NCBI GenBank assembly: GCA_910577095.1
Contig: CAJTLY010000025.1
Location: 1 to 14,397 of the forward strand
From: an uncultured Alphaproteobacteria bacterium
GTDB lineage: Bacteria > Pseudomonadota > Alphaproteobacteria > RF32 > CAG-239
Direction of reading: 5' to 3'
Length of the DNA: 14,397 nucleotides
Positions within the stretch are counted from its first letter, which is position 1, and each line of letters begins with the position of its first letter. Below the pieces are notes generated by a model, which did no database searches, was not told where the DNA came from, and worked only from the letters and a program-made list of their open reading frames with translations. Position numbers and translations under genes: made by a program. Positions 7,549 to 14,298 of the stretch are shown in pieces.

Positions 7549-7579
7549 AAAAAATCCGCCCCGAAATTTTCGGGGCGGA
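7549..7579 (-). terminator. Rho-independent terminator of the perR-rubrerythrin operon
   Basis: TCCGCCCCGAAA (7555-7566) and TTTCGGGGCGGA (7568-7579) form a strong stem. Read on the minus strand it is followed by six T (plus-strand A at 7549-7554). It begins 20 bases past the rubrerythrin stop. Confidence 0.92.
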
Positions 7580-7598
7580 CATAAGATATGATTGTTGA

Positions 7599-8138
7599 TT
7601 AGAACTGTTCCTGCAGTTCAAAGAAATAAGCCTTCGGGTGATCGCATACCGGGCATTTTTCGGGTGCCATCGGGCTTTCGATGCGATGTCCGCAGTTGGC
7701 GCATTCCCAGATAACTTTGGTCGGACGATTGAAGATCTTGCCTTCGACCAGCGAAGTGAGGAGGGCGTTGTATCTTTCTTCGTGACCTTTTTCGATTTTG
7801 CCGACCATATCGAACAGGGCGGCAATTTTGGTAAAGCCTTCTTCTCTGGCTTCTTTGGCCATACGATCATACATGTCGGTCCATTCGTAATTTTCACCGG
7901 CAGCCGCGTCTTTCAAGTTGTCGAGTGTTGAGGGAACTTCGCCGTTGTGCAACAGTTTGAACCAGATTTTGGCGTGTTCTTTTTCGTTGTTGGCAGTCTG
8001 TTCAAATTTGTCGGCGATGATGTTGTAGCCTTCTTTTTTAGCTTTAGAGGCATAATAGGTATATTTGTTGCGTGCCTGAGATTCTCCGGCAAAGGCTTCC
8101 ATCAGGTTTTTTTCTGTTTTTGAACCTTTAAGTTCCAT
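7599..8138 (-). CDS. rbr: Rubrerythrin (NADH peroxidase component)
   Basis: Reduces hydrogen peroxide to water in the cytoplasm of anaerobes, taking electrons through its own rubredoxin-like centre. The 179 residues comprise an N-terminal four-helix diiron domain and a C-terminal rubredoxin domain. Diiron ligands visible by comparison with the family are Glu19 (FAGESQAR), Glu52 and His55 (EKEH), Glu85 with Asp88 in YEWTDMY, and Glu116 with His119 (EKGHEE). The FeS4 site uses Cys146, Cys149, Cys162 and Cys165 (CANC and CPVCDHPKAYF). AAGGAG precedes the ATG. It lies 12 bases after the perR stop, so the two form one operon and rubrerythrin is likely derepressed by peroxide. Length and domain order are those of classical rubrerythrin, not reverse rubrerythrin. 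Confidence 0.98.
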   Translation of the reverse strand: MELKGSKTEKNLMEAFAGESQARNKYTYYASKAKKEGYNIIADKFEQTANNEKEHAKIWFKLLHNGEVPSTLDNLKDAAAGENYEWTDMYDRMAKEAREEGFTKIAALFDMVGKIEKGHEERYNALLTSLVEGKIFNRPTKVIWECANCGHRIESPMAPEKCPVCDHPKAYFFELQEQF

Positions 8139-8150
8139 AGTTTAAGCTCC

Positions 8151-8543
8151 TTAATTTAAGTTGTTGGTTGAATTTTGACATTCTTTGCATATTCCGCGAA
8201 ACGAAATATCATAAGTTTCGACCGTCAGCCCGGTTTGCCGTTTGACGTCGGCAGCCAGATCGGGCGCAATGTCGTAGGGTATGTCGCAGACCTTATGGCA
8301 TTCTGTGCAGATAAAATGGTAATGATCGTGCGTCTGATGATCGAAATGGGCGGTTCCGTCAAGCCCTTCGATTTTTTTGACGATCCCGTTTTCTGCCAGC
8401 AGATTGAGGTTGCGGTAAACCGTAGCCAGGCTGACGGTCGGTTCCTCTTTGCGAATCAACTCGCAAAGTTGTTCTGCCGTCGGGTGGATGCAGTTTTCGC
8501 GTAAAGTTTTCAAAATCAGCTCGCGCTGTCTGGAATATTTCAT
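8151..8543 (-). CDS. perR: Fur-family peroxide-sensing repressor, PerR type
   Basis: A 130-residue Fur-superfamily regulator with an N-terminal winged helix (recognition helix in TVSLATVYRNLNLL, residues 36-49) and a C-terminal dimerisation domain. All five metal-sensing ligands of Bacillus subtilis PerR align: His20 (H37), Asp68 (D85), His74 (H91), His76 (H93) and Asp87 (D104). Asp at the last position, where Fur proteins usually have Glu, is the known PerR discriminator. The structural zinc site is CTEC (79-82) and CKEC (119-122). In PerR, oxidation of the ligand histidines by Fe and peroxide releases DNA. First gene of an operon with rubrerythrin. A palindrome of the Fur/PerR type lies on its predicted transcription start, implying autoregulation. 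The protein is slightly short at the N terminus compared with B. subtilis PerR. A Fur role in iron control is the alternative. Confidence 0.9.
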   Translation of the reverse strand: MKYSRQRELILKTLRENCIHPTAEQLCELIRKEEPTVSLATVYRNLNLLAENGIVKKIEGLDGTAHFDHQTHDHYHFICTECHKVCDIPYDIAPDLAADVKRQTGLTVETYDISFRGICKECQNSTNNLN

Positions 8544-8557
8544 TTATTGACCTTATA

Positions 8558-8576
8558 AATGATAATGATTATTGTT
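8558..8576. promoter_or_regulatory. Predicted PerR/Fur operator
   Basis: AATGATAAT-G-ATTATTGTT is an inverted repeat centred on 8567 with seven of nine positions matching between the arms. It resembles the 7-1-7 boxes bound by PerR and Fur. It sits between the perR start codon and the predicted perR -10 box, covering the expected transcription start near 8574, where binding would block perR-rubrerythrin transcription. The predicted flavodiiron-gene -35 is about 27 bases beyond it. Confidence 0.75.
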
Positions 8577-8580
8577 ATTG

Positions 8581-8609
8581 TTAATAACCTTAAAAAAACA
8601 GGTTGTCAA
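8581..8609 (-). promoter_or_regulatory. Predicted promoter of perR-rubrerythrin
   Basis: On the minus strand: TTGACA (complement of 8604-8609), exactly 17 bases, then TATTAA (complement of 8581-8586). The -35 is a perfect sigma-70 match. Transcription would start near 8574, inside the PerR-type palindrome and about 30 bases before the perR start codon. Confidence 0.7.
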
Positions 8610-8631
8610 CTTAAAATTACATGATTATTTT
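8603..8631 (+). promoter_or_regulatory. Predicted promoter of the flavodiiron gene
   Basis: TTGTCA at 8603-8608, a 17-base spacer and TATTTT at 8626-8631. The -35 shares five bases with the -35 of the divergent perR promoter because TTGTCAA reads TTGACAA on the other strand. Start near 8638; AAGGA lies seven bases before the ATG at 8668. Confidence 0.6.
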
Positions 8632-8667
8632 ATATCCAACTAAAACAATATATGTAAGGATGCAAAA

Positions 8668-9849
8668 ATGCAAGCGAAAGAAATTAAAAACAACATCTAC
8701 TGGGTAGGTGTCAAAGATTGGAACCTGAGGGAATTTCACGGGTATGCCACGCCGCACGGTTCCACTTACAACTCCTATCTGATCGTGGATGAAAAAATTA
8801 CTCTGGTCGACGGCGTTAAAAATTACATGTCGGAAGAAATGATTGCGCGGGTCCGCAGCGTGGTTGATTTTTCAAAAATCAGCTATGTCGTTGTCAATCA
8901 TGTCGAGATGGACCATTCGGGCAATATTCCCGAAATCATGAAACTGGCGCCGCAGGCGGTTATTATTACCGACAATGCCGGAAAAACGGCGCTGGAAGCT
9001 CATTTTGACACCGCCGGTTGGAATTATAAACTGGTAACGACCGGCGAAACGGTATCGCTCGGCAGCCGCAGTCTGACTTTTATGACAACGCCGATGCTGC
9101 ACTGGCCCGATTCGATGATGACTTATGTTCGCGAAGAAAAACTGCTGTTGTCAAACGACGGTTTCGGACAACATTTGGCTTCGGACGGATTGTTTGCTTC
9201 CGAACAGCCGTTGGATATTGTACTCAATGAAGCCAAAAGTTATTATGCCAACATTTTGTTTCCGTTCGGCGCTCAGGCTGAAAAAGCACTGAATACGGCC
9301 GGCAGCCTCGGACTGGATATTGAGATGATTGCTCCCTCTCACGGCTGCATTTGGTCGGGAAAAGAAGAAGTTGAAACGATTCTCGGTCTGTATGCCAAAT
9401 GGGCTTCGGGCCGCAATGAAGGCAAAGCTGTGGTTGTTTACGATTCCATGTGGGGCGCAACCGCCAAAATGGCCGAAACGGTAATGGCCGAATTTCAGGA
9501 TGCCGGGATTCCGGTGACCAAACATTGTCTGGCGGTTGACGACATTTCGGCGGTGATGGTTGATTTTCTGGACGCGGCTTATGTCTGCATCGGCAATCCG
9601 ACCCTGAACAATCAACTTTTTCCGCGTGTGGCCGCTTTTGTCACTTATATGAAAGGACTGGCGCCGCGCGGAAAAAAAGCGCTGGTTTTCGGTTCTTACG
9701 GATGGAAACCCGGTGTGGTCAAGCAGATTCAGCAGGTCTATGAAGAATTGGGTTGGCAGACGGTGACGCCTTTTGAAGAAAAATATACGCCCAAAGCCGA
9801 AGTTCTGGAACAGTTGAAGCAACGTGTCCGTGAATTGATCAGTTTGTAA
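8668..9849 (+). CDS. fprA: Flavodiiron protein (A-type; oxygen and/or nitric oxide reductase)
   Basis: A cytoplasmic four-electron oxygen reductase (to water) and/or nitric oxide reductase, usually fed electrons from NADH through rubredoxin. The 393 residues have an N-terminal metallo-beta-lactamase-like diiron domain and a C-terminal flavodoxin domain. All diiron ligands are visible: His78, Glu80, Asp82 and His83 in NHVEMDHSGN, then His145 (LHWPDS), Asp164 (SNDGFG) and His225 (SHGCIW). The FMN site is YDSMWGATAKMAE (258-270), GNPTLNNQLFP (309-319) and GSYGWKPG (342-349). No extra rubredoxin or flavin-reductase domain is fused, so it is class A and needs a separate electron donor, not found here. 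Transcribed divergently from perR-rubrerythrin, which suggests joint control. Oxygen versus NO preference cannot be read from sequence. Confidence 0.97.
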   Translation: MQAKEIKNNIYWVGVKDWNLREFHGYATPHGSTYNSYLIVDEKITLVDGVKNYMSEEMIARVRSVVDFSKISYVVVNHVEMDHSGNIPEIMKLAPQAVIITDNAGKTALEAHFDTAGWNYKLVTTGETVSLGSRSLTFMTTPMLHWPDSMMTYVREEKLLLSNDGFGQHLASDGLFASEQPLDIVLNEAKSYYANILFPFGAQAEKALNTAGSLGLDIEMIAPSHGCIWSGKEEVETILGLYAKWASGRNEGKAVVVYDSMWGATAKMAETVMAEFQDAGIPVTKHCLAVDDISAVMVDFLDAAYVCIGNPTLNNQLFPRVAAFVTYMKGLAPRGKKALVFGSYGWKPGVVKQIQQVYEELGWQTVTPFEEKYTPKAEVLEQLKQRVRELISL

Positions 9850-9865
9850 AACCGTAGATACAAAA

Positions 9866-9897
9866 AGAAACCGCCTTTGAGGCGGTTTCTTTTTTTT
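9866..9897. terminator. Bidirectional terminator between convergent genes
   Basis: AGAAACCGCCT (9866-9876) pairs perfectly with AGGCGGTTTCT (9880-9890) around TTG, with eight T after it on the plus strand and a five-A tract before it. It serves the flavodiiron gene and the convergent 371-residue gene that ends at 9913. Confidence 0.93.
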
Positions 9898-9912
9898 GAG
9901 TTGAAATTCAGT

Positions 9913-11028
9913 TTAGTCCAGATATTCGTCATCTGCACAGGGACGGAATTTCCGGCTGAATTTTTCCTGCAGCTGAGCAAACAGGGGCTGTCTTGCTTTT
10001 TTCTTGCCGCCTTCCGAAGCGGTGAAAGTCTGTCGCCACAAATTGAACTTGTGATGCTTGAACAACAGCTTTCGTTGTTTGTCCAAAAGCAGATACTTCC
10101 ATTCTCCGGCAGCGGCGGCATGAGTGTAAAAGTCGCTCATGTCGTGAAATCCGATTTGTGCATCGGTTTTCTTCTTTTCCTTCTGATACCACAGTTCCCA
10201 GTCGATCAGATCATAACGGCCGAAATGGGCAAGGGGTTCCCAAAGTTGCTCCTGAACGAAAAACGCCGTGCAGTTGTTTTTGATCAGAGCGCCGTATTCC
10301 TTATGGTCATACAGCAGCTTGCGGCCCTCCGGGCAACGGCACAGTTCTTTGAAGGTTTCTTTCTCGGTCCAGTTAGTCAGTTGGTGACGGAACCGATACA
10401 GAAGTTCAAATTGCTTGTGCTCGTAAAGCAGCTTTTCTCCGCCGACGATTTTGGTGAGCCATTCAAACTTTTTCAGCTCAACGATTCGTTCGGTCAGGTT
10501 GTAGCGTTTCAGGACGCCGACGGCCGCCGGACTTTGGTATTGACCGCTGTTGATAATGAGGTCGCCCTGACCGTGCTGAGCCAAAACTTCCCAGTTGTGG
10601 CGGCGTATCAGTTCCTCCCAGTATCCGTTTTCGGCCAGTTGCTGCGGTGTAAGCAGTTTGGCTGTACGGCACCAGCAGCTGTTGCAGTTCTCGTCCATCA
10701 TCCGAAGACTGTTCTCCATAATGTAAACCGCGGCGTTTCGAGAACCGAGGAAAACATTAAGAAAGCTCAGCAAGTGCTTGTAATCTCCGGAAAACTCGAA
10801 GCCGTTGTCGAGAAAACGGCGGATGAAGTTTTCTTTTCCGCACCATTTTAAGGTTTCGAGAACCCGAATGCTGACTTTGTAACCGCTGTTGACCATCGGC
10901 AGCAGGCGGTCGTATTGCTTGTGGGCGATCACTGTCAGCATGATGGCTTCCTGGTTTGCGGCATCAAGCATTCCGGTGATGTAGTTCGGCGTGGTTTCCT
11001 GATAAGAAACGGAAGTGTTTTTGTTCAT
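9913..11028 (-). CDS. Unknown 371-residue protein with internal helical repeats
   Basis: No known family recognised. The protein is soluble-looking, rich in Lys, Glu, Leu, Trp, Tyr and His, with no signal peptide or membrane segment. Three copies of a short unit are visible: EKLLYEHKQF at residues 198-207, RKLLYDHKEY at 236-245 and RKLLFKHHKF at 319-328. Each is preceded by a bulky residue and Leu, as in FEWLTK, FKELCR and EWKYLL. A second motif occurs twice: WEVLAQHGQGDLI (146-158) and WEPLAHFGRYDLI (263-275). The pattern suggests a degenerate alpha-helical repeat fold, loosely like ankyrin-type helix pairs. A Cys-rich spot, CNSCWC, is at 115-120. It is a monocistronic gene with its own promoter-like boxes and a terminator. 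Coding appears real: one long uninterrupted frame with regular amphipathic composition. Confidence 0.8.
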   Translation of the reverse strand: MNKNTSVSYQETTPNYITGMLDAANQEAIMLTVIAHKQYDRLLPMVNSGYKVSIRVLETLKWCGKENFIRRFLDNGFEFSGDYKHLLSFLNVFLGSRNAAVYIMENSLRMMDENCNSCWCRTAKLLTPQQLAENGYWEELIRRHNWEVLAQHGQGDLIINSGQYQSPAAVGVLKRYNLTERIVELKKFEWLTKIVGGEKLLYEHKQFELLYRFRHQLTNWTEKETFKELCRCPEGRKLLYDHKEYGALIKNNCTAFFVQEQLWEPLAHFGRYDLIDWELWYQKEKKKTDAQIGFHDMSDFYTHAAAAGEWKYLLLDKQRKLLFKHHKFNLWRQTFTASEGGKKKARQPLFAQLQEKFSRKFRPCADDEYLD

Positions 11029-11075
11029 ACTAATAAGGTTTTATGTAGTTATAAAAATTATTTTCACAAAACCAT

Positions 11076-11102
11076 ATTATACGATCTTGACAAAAATATC
11101 AA
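11076..11102 (-). promoter_or_regulatory. Predicted promoter of the 371-residue gene
   Basis: On the minus strand: TTGATA (complement of 11097-11102), 15 bases, then a perfect TATAAT (complement of 11076-11081). The spacer is short. The transcript would have a leader of about 40 bases. No strong Shine-Dalgarno sequence is seen before the ATG at 11028. Confidence 0.5.
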
Positions 11103-11127
11103 GCTCTTTTGTCTTTTTTTATCGAAA

Positions 11128-12480
11128 TTAACTCGCAGCGTAAATATCTTGGCTTATGTCGTGGCGGCAATTGATATCGGCAGTGACGGAAATTGTCGGG
11201 CCGGCATATTTTTCGATAACTTCAAGAAGCGGTTCGTACGGCAGTTCATCCGGGTAACAAATGCCGATTTGCGGATGAGTAATCATATAAGAAACGGCAG
11301 CAACGGCCGGGACAGCCACTTGCAAGATGGTGGGAGTTTGTCCGGGAAAATATTTGCTTATGTGCTCGAGTGTCAGACAATTGCCGACCCAGCGCGGTTT
11401 GAAGCGGTCGCCCATAATCAATACGCCGACGTACTCGGTGCCGGCCGTGATTCCTTTTTCGATCAACTGGTAATCGTCCGGATCCGTATAACCTTTATTG
11501 GCCTGTATCTGCAATGAGTCCATGGCGGCATTGCTGGCACGGTAAACGAAATAGACCGTCGGACGATAGCGCAGCGTTCCGTCCGCATTGTAAACCGACA
11601 GACAATCGGAAATCGAAAAGATTTCTTCGTGGCCGATAATCATTCCCACATATTTTCCGGCCGGAGTCCAGCCGTCGGCCAAACATTCGGTGCCGCGCCG
11701 GTTCAGTTCCTGCCAGCCGTCACGGCGGTCGGCTTTGACCGCCAGCGGGTGAAGATCCGGCTCAAACGTACCGGTGCGCACCTCTGCCAATGCGGTGCTT
11801 TCGTTAAAAAAAGTCGGCGGATTCCAAGTGCTGTAAAAAGCGCCCGGACGCAATGTTTGCGGATCAAATTCCTGGATGTCACAGTCGCTGGAATGGATGG
11901 TTTTAACACCGAGAAGTTCGGCCAGTTCGCCCCACCGTCCGTCTTTCAGCAAATCGGCGGCACGGCAACGATCAAAAAGGCATTCGGATTCGGAATCTGC
12001 CGCGGCAACGATGTCGGCCAACCCTTTTTTTACAAAATGAGAAACGGAGCCGGGGTTGGCGCCGTGATGAATGATACAAGTTGCGCCGTCGCGGCGACCG
12101 TTTTGAAAAAACTGTTCGTTTTCCTGATAGTGGTCGTATATGTTTTTCCACTCTTTGTCCGACCATTCGTTGTCGCCGGTGTTGAGGTACATGACGCCGT
12201 TCTGACGGCACCATTGGAGTGTTTCCAGGCAATCGGTTTCGGAACTGAAATCAAGCAGCATGTCGCCGGCTTTGAGGTGCGGAGAAAAAAGGCTTTCCTG
12301 TCCGCCCGGCCGAAGTTCGGCCTGAAGGTAACGGTAGGGAAGTTCAAAAGGCTGCGGCAGACGGTCGATAATCAAAAGCCGGGCAGGATCAAAACTGACT
12401 TCTTTTTCCAAAACGGTTAAAGCGCTGCGGCCAACGGCTCCGAAGCCGAATAGAACAATTTCTCTGTCAAAACGGGGCAT
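11128..12480 (-). CDS. hss: Homospermidine synthase-like NAD-dependent enzyme
   Basis: Bacterial homospermidine synthase condenses putrescine units (or putrescine and spermidine) in an NAD-dependent reaction, a common polyamine route in alphaproteobacteria. The 450 residues begin with a Rossmann motif, FGFGAVGRS (11-19). Features shared with the family are the HHGANPGSVSHFVK core (138-151), GVKTIHSSDCDIQ (191-203), a conserved Trp in STWNP (Trp219), GHEEIFSISD (283-292), YRPTVYFVY (305-313) and GVLIMGD (352-358). Compared with the rhizobial and Blastochloris type I remember (about 470-480 residues), the N terminus is shorter and the Trp motif differs: STWNPP instead of NTWSxxG. Substrate choice may therefore differ, and carboxy(nor)spermidine or saccharopine dehydrogenase relatives are the alternatives. 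AAAGGA precedes the ATG. Single gene with its own promoter. Confidence 0.88.
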   Translation of the reverse strand: MPRFDREIVLFGFGAVGRSALTVLEKEVSFDPARLLIIDRLPQPFELPYRYLQAELRPGGQESLFSPHLKAGDMLLDFSSETDCLETLQWCRQNGVMYLNTGDNEWSDKEWKNIYDHYQENEQFFQNGRRDGATCIIHHGANPGSVSHFVKKGLADIVAAADSESECLFDRCRAADLLKDGRWGELAELLGVKTIHSSDCDIQEFDPQTLRPGAFYSTWNPPTFFNESTALAEVRTGTFEPDLHPLAVKADRRDGWQELNRRGTECLADGWTPAGKYVGMIIGHEEIFSISDCLSVYNADGTLRYRPTVYFVYRASNAAMDSLQIQANKGYTDPDDYQLIEKGITAGTEYVGVLIMGDRFKPRWVGNCLTLEHISKYFPGQTPTILQVAVPAVAAVSYMITHPQIGICYPDELPYEPLLEVIEKYAGPTISVTADINCRHDISQDIYAAS

Positions 12481-12540
12481 TGCAAATTCCTTTACCGGAG
12501 TTGAAACAGTTCAAGGCACTCTAAATGTCCTTATAACATA

Positions 12541-12569
12541 ACTTTATCATGAATTATTTAAGTTGTAAA
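12541..12569 (-). promoter_or_regulatory. Predicted promoter of the homospermidine synthase gene
   Basis: On the minus strand: TTTACA (complement of 12564-12569), 17 bases, TAAAGT (complement of 12541-12546). Start near 12535, leader about 55 bases. Because it lies downstream of hydE, some read-through from hydE is also possible; no clear terminator separates them. Confidence 0.5.
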
Positions 12570-12590
12570 CCCCGTAGCTGAGAACAAAAG

Positions 12591-13622
12591 CTATATTTTT
12601 TGACGGTGAAATCCGTAACCTTCGGCAACAAAGCGGCCCAGCGCGGCAATTTTTTCTTTGACCGCCTTCAGACTTTCGTCCGGCGTGTATCCGGTGGTCG
12701 ATTTTCCGGGATACAATTCGTAATGTTTACGATATTGGGTGAGGGTGACGTTGGGCATGATCACGTTGGCGCCGGCTTTCAGGGCCATAACCTGTCCGTT
12801 TTCGGCCAGTGTTTCCATGGCGGTGGTAGCGGGGATATTGATGTCGGGCAGCAACAGTCGTGTCAGCGCCATCACTTTTAAGGCCATCGTAAGCGTGCCG
12901 CCGGAAGCGGTTTTGAGCGGTGTGTCAGGGTGGGGGATGAAAGGACCGATGCCGATCATGTCGGCATTGATTTGTTTAAAAAACAAAATGTCGTCGGCAT
13001 AAGTTTCTGTTTTTTGTCCCGGCAGCCCGACCAGAACGCCGGTGCCGATCTCAAGGCCTGCGCGTCCGAGATTGCGGATACAATCGACGCGTTGTTCCCA
13101 GTCCATTCCCGGATCGTGGTCAAGATAAAGCTGTTTGTCGGTGGTCTCGATCCGCAATAAAAAACGATCGGCGCCGGCTTCGCGGTAAGCGCGGTACTCT
13201 TCAAAGCTTTTTTCGCCGATGCTGAGCGTCAGTGCCACGTCCAGACTTTTAATGCGGCGGATGAGGCGACAAAGCTTTTCGGCGCTAAAGTGCAAATCTT
13301 CGCCCGACTGCAAAACTATGGTGCGGAGTTTCATATTGACGGCGGCATGTTCGGCTAACTTAAAAATAGTGTCTTCGTCAATCCGATAACGTTCAATGTT
13401 GAAATTGTCGCGGCGCAATCCGCAGTAACGGCAGTTGTTGCGGCAGAAGTTGGAAAATTCGATCAGCCCGCGCAGGTGAATGCCGTCTCCGACATACTGC
13501 TTTCTCACTTCGTCCGCCGTTTCAAAAAGCCGGCGGTTAATTTCGTCGTTGCGAAGCAGCGCAATCAGTTCTTCGCGGTTAAGACTGTGCTGTTCGGCAG
13601 CTTTTTGGATCAGGCGGTACAT
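12591..13622 (-). CDS. hydE: [FeFe]-hydrogenase maturation radical SAM enzyme HydE
   Basis: HydE works with HydG and HydF to build the 2Fe subcluster of the [FeFe]-hydrogenase H-cluster in the cytoplasm. The 343 residues match the Thermotoga maritima enzyme in length and key segments. The radical SAM motif CRNNCRYC has Cys60, Cys64 and Cys67 (CX3CX2C) followed by GLRRDN. Also present are VLQSGED (103-109), VGLPGQ (198-203), GIGPFIPHPDTP (224-235), NIPATTAM (262-269) and ANVIMPN (285-291). The three C-terminal cysteines that bind the second, dispensable cluster in T. maritima are missing: after LYPGK the sequence reads STTGYTPDES. GGGGA precedes the ATG. No hydF, hydG or hydrogenase gene is in the window. 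The adjacent gene for an exported CxxC membrane protein diverges from it. Methylornithine synthase (PylB) is a related family but fits much less well. Confidence 0.95.
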   Translation of the reverse strand: MYRLIQKAAEQHSLNREELIALLRNDEINRRLFETADEVRKQYVGDGIHLRGLIEFSNFCRNNCRYCGLRRDNFNIERYRIDEDTIFKLAEHAAVNMKLRTIVLQSGEDLHFSAEKLCRLIRRIKSLDVALTLSIGEKSFEEYRAYREAGADRFLLRIETTDKQLYLDHDPGMDWEQRVDCIRNLGRAGLEIGTGVLVGLPGQKTETYADDILFFKQINADMIGIGPFIPHPDTPLKTASGGTLTMALKVMALTRLLLPDINIPATTAMETLAENGQVMALKAGANVIMPNVTLTQYRKHYELYPGKSTTGYTPDESLKAVKEKIAALGRFVAEGYGFHRQKI

Positions 13623-13654
13623 CTTGTTTTCCCCGGAAAGTGAACAATGTTTAT

Positions 13655-13683
13655 TTTGTAACTAAAATTCTCCGCATAATCAA
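13655..13683 (-). promoter_or_regulatory. Possible promoter of hydE
   Basis: On the minus strand: TTGATT (complement of 13678-13683), 17 bases, TACAAA (complement of 13655-13660), giving a leader of about 25 bases before the hydE ATG. A plus-strand promoter for the divergent membrane protein may start just beside it (TTGCAA at 13694-13699, TATAAG at 13715-13720, 15-base spacer). Confidence 0.4.
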
Positions 13684-13738
13684 TAAAAAATAATTGCAAG
13701 TTGAGAGATTATATTATAAGCAGAAAGTAATTGTTTTA

Positions 13739-14290
13739 ATGGTAAGGAAAATCAAAATGATGTTAGGATTGTTTTTGCTGCTGACGGTTGTGTGGGCGCT
13801 TCCGGCCTTTGCCAATCCGGCCTGTGCGGTTTGTACGGTTGCGGTTGCCGCTTCGCTTGAGGTTGCACGTTATTTCGGTGTTGACGACAGTGTCGTCGGC
13901 GTTTGGGCCGGCGCGTTGCTGGCCTTGCTCGGTTATTGGATGATCGTTTGGTTTGACAAGAAAAACTGGCATTTTGCCGGCCGTGATTTTTGGCTGATTG
14001 TCCTCAGCGTAGCAATGATCGGTTTCATGTATGTCGGCCGGATGGAATATCGTCCGGAACCGTTGCTGGGTTTCCTTTATCTGGATCCGTTTTTGTTCAG
14101 CGTAATCGCCGGGGCGGCGGTATTGATTCTGTCAAACCGTTTTTATCAGTGGATGAAAGCCAAAAACGGCGGTCATGCCCATTTTCCGTTTGAAAAAGTT
14201 GCGGTTCCGGTTTTGGCGCTGGCGGCGCTCAGCGTTTATTTTTATTATAATCCGTTGTGCAGCAAAGCCGGCGAATTGTATTCTTTCTAG
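13739..14290 (+). CDS. Unknown four-helix membrane protein with signal peptide and exported CxxC
   Basis: With the ATG at 13739 the product is 183 residues. It has a basic start (MVRKIK), a hydrophobic core and a signal-peptidase-like AFA site after residue 25. The mature protein then begins NPACAVCTVAVA, placing the Cys29-x-x-Cys32 pair at the periplasmic face. Hydrophobic segments lie at about 54-71, 84-100, 117-132 and 153-170, with a third Cys at 174 (NPLC) and His at 146 and 148. The start could instead be the ATG at 13757, which has a better Shine-Dalgarno sequence (TAAGGA) but loses the basic residues of the signal peptide. A more upstream TTG (13694) would fall in the promoter. No named family is recognised. 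From memory, unverified, similar short membrane proteins with a PxCxxCTVAV-like start occur in candidate-phyla bacteria. The exported CxxC suggests redox or metal handling, which is only inference. Confidence 0.8.
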   Translation: MVRKIKMMLGLFLLLTVVWALPAFANPACAVCTVAVAASLEVARYFGVDDSVVGVWAGALLALLGYWMIVWFDKKNWHFAGRDFWLIVLSVAMIGFMYVGRMEYRPEPLLGFLYLDPFLFSVIAGAAVLILSNRFYQWMKAKNGGHAHFPFEKVAVPVLALAALSVYFYYNPLCSKAGELYSF

Positions 14291-14298
14291 GAGTTGTC

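Noticed and set aside
9877..10851. 324-codon plus-strand frame opposite the 371-residue gene
   Set aside because: Starts inside the terminator hairpin and has no ribosome binding site. The minus-strand frame has better composition, internal repeats, a promoter and a terminator.
11629..12420. 263-codon plus-strand frame opposite the homospermidine synthase gene
   Set aside because: Antisense to a gene with clear family motifs; no motif of its own.
13694..13738. TTG at 13694 as start of the membrane protein
   Set aside because: It would put 15 extra residues before the signal peptide and falls in the likely promoter -35 (TTGCAA). The ATG at 13739 or 13757 is better.
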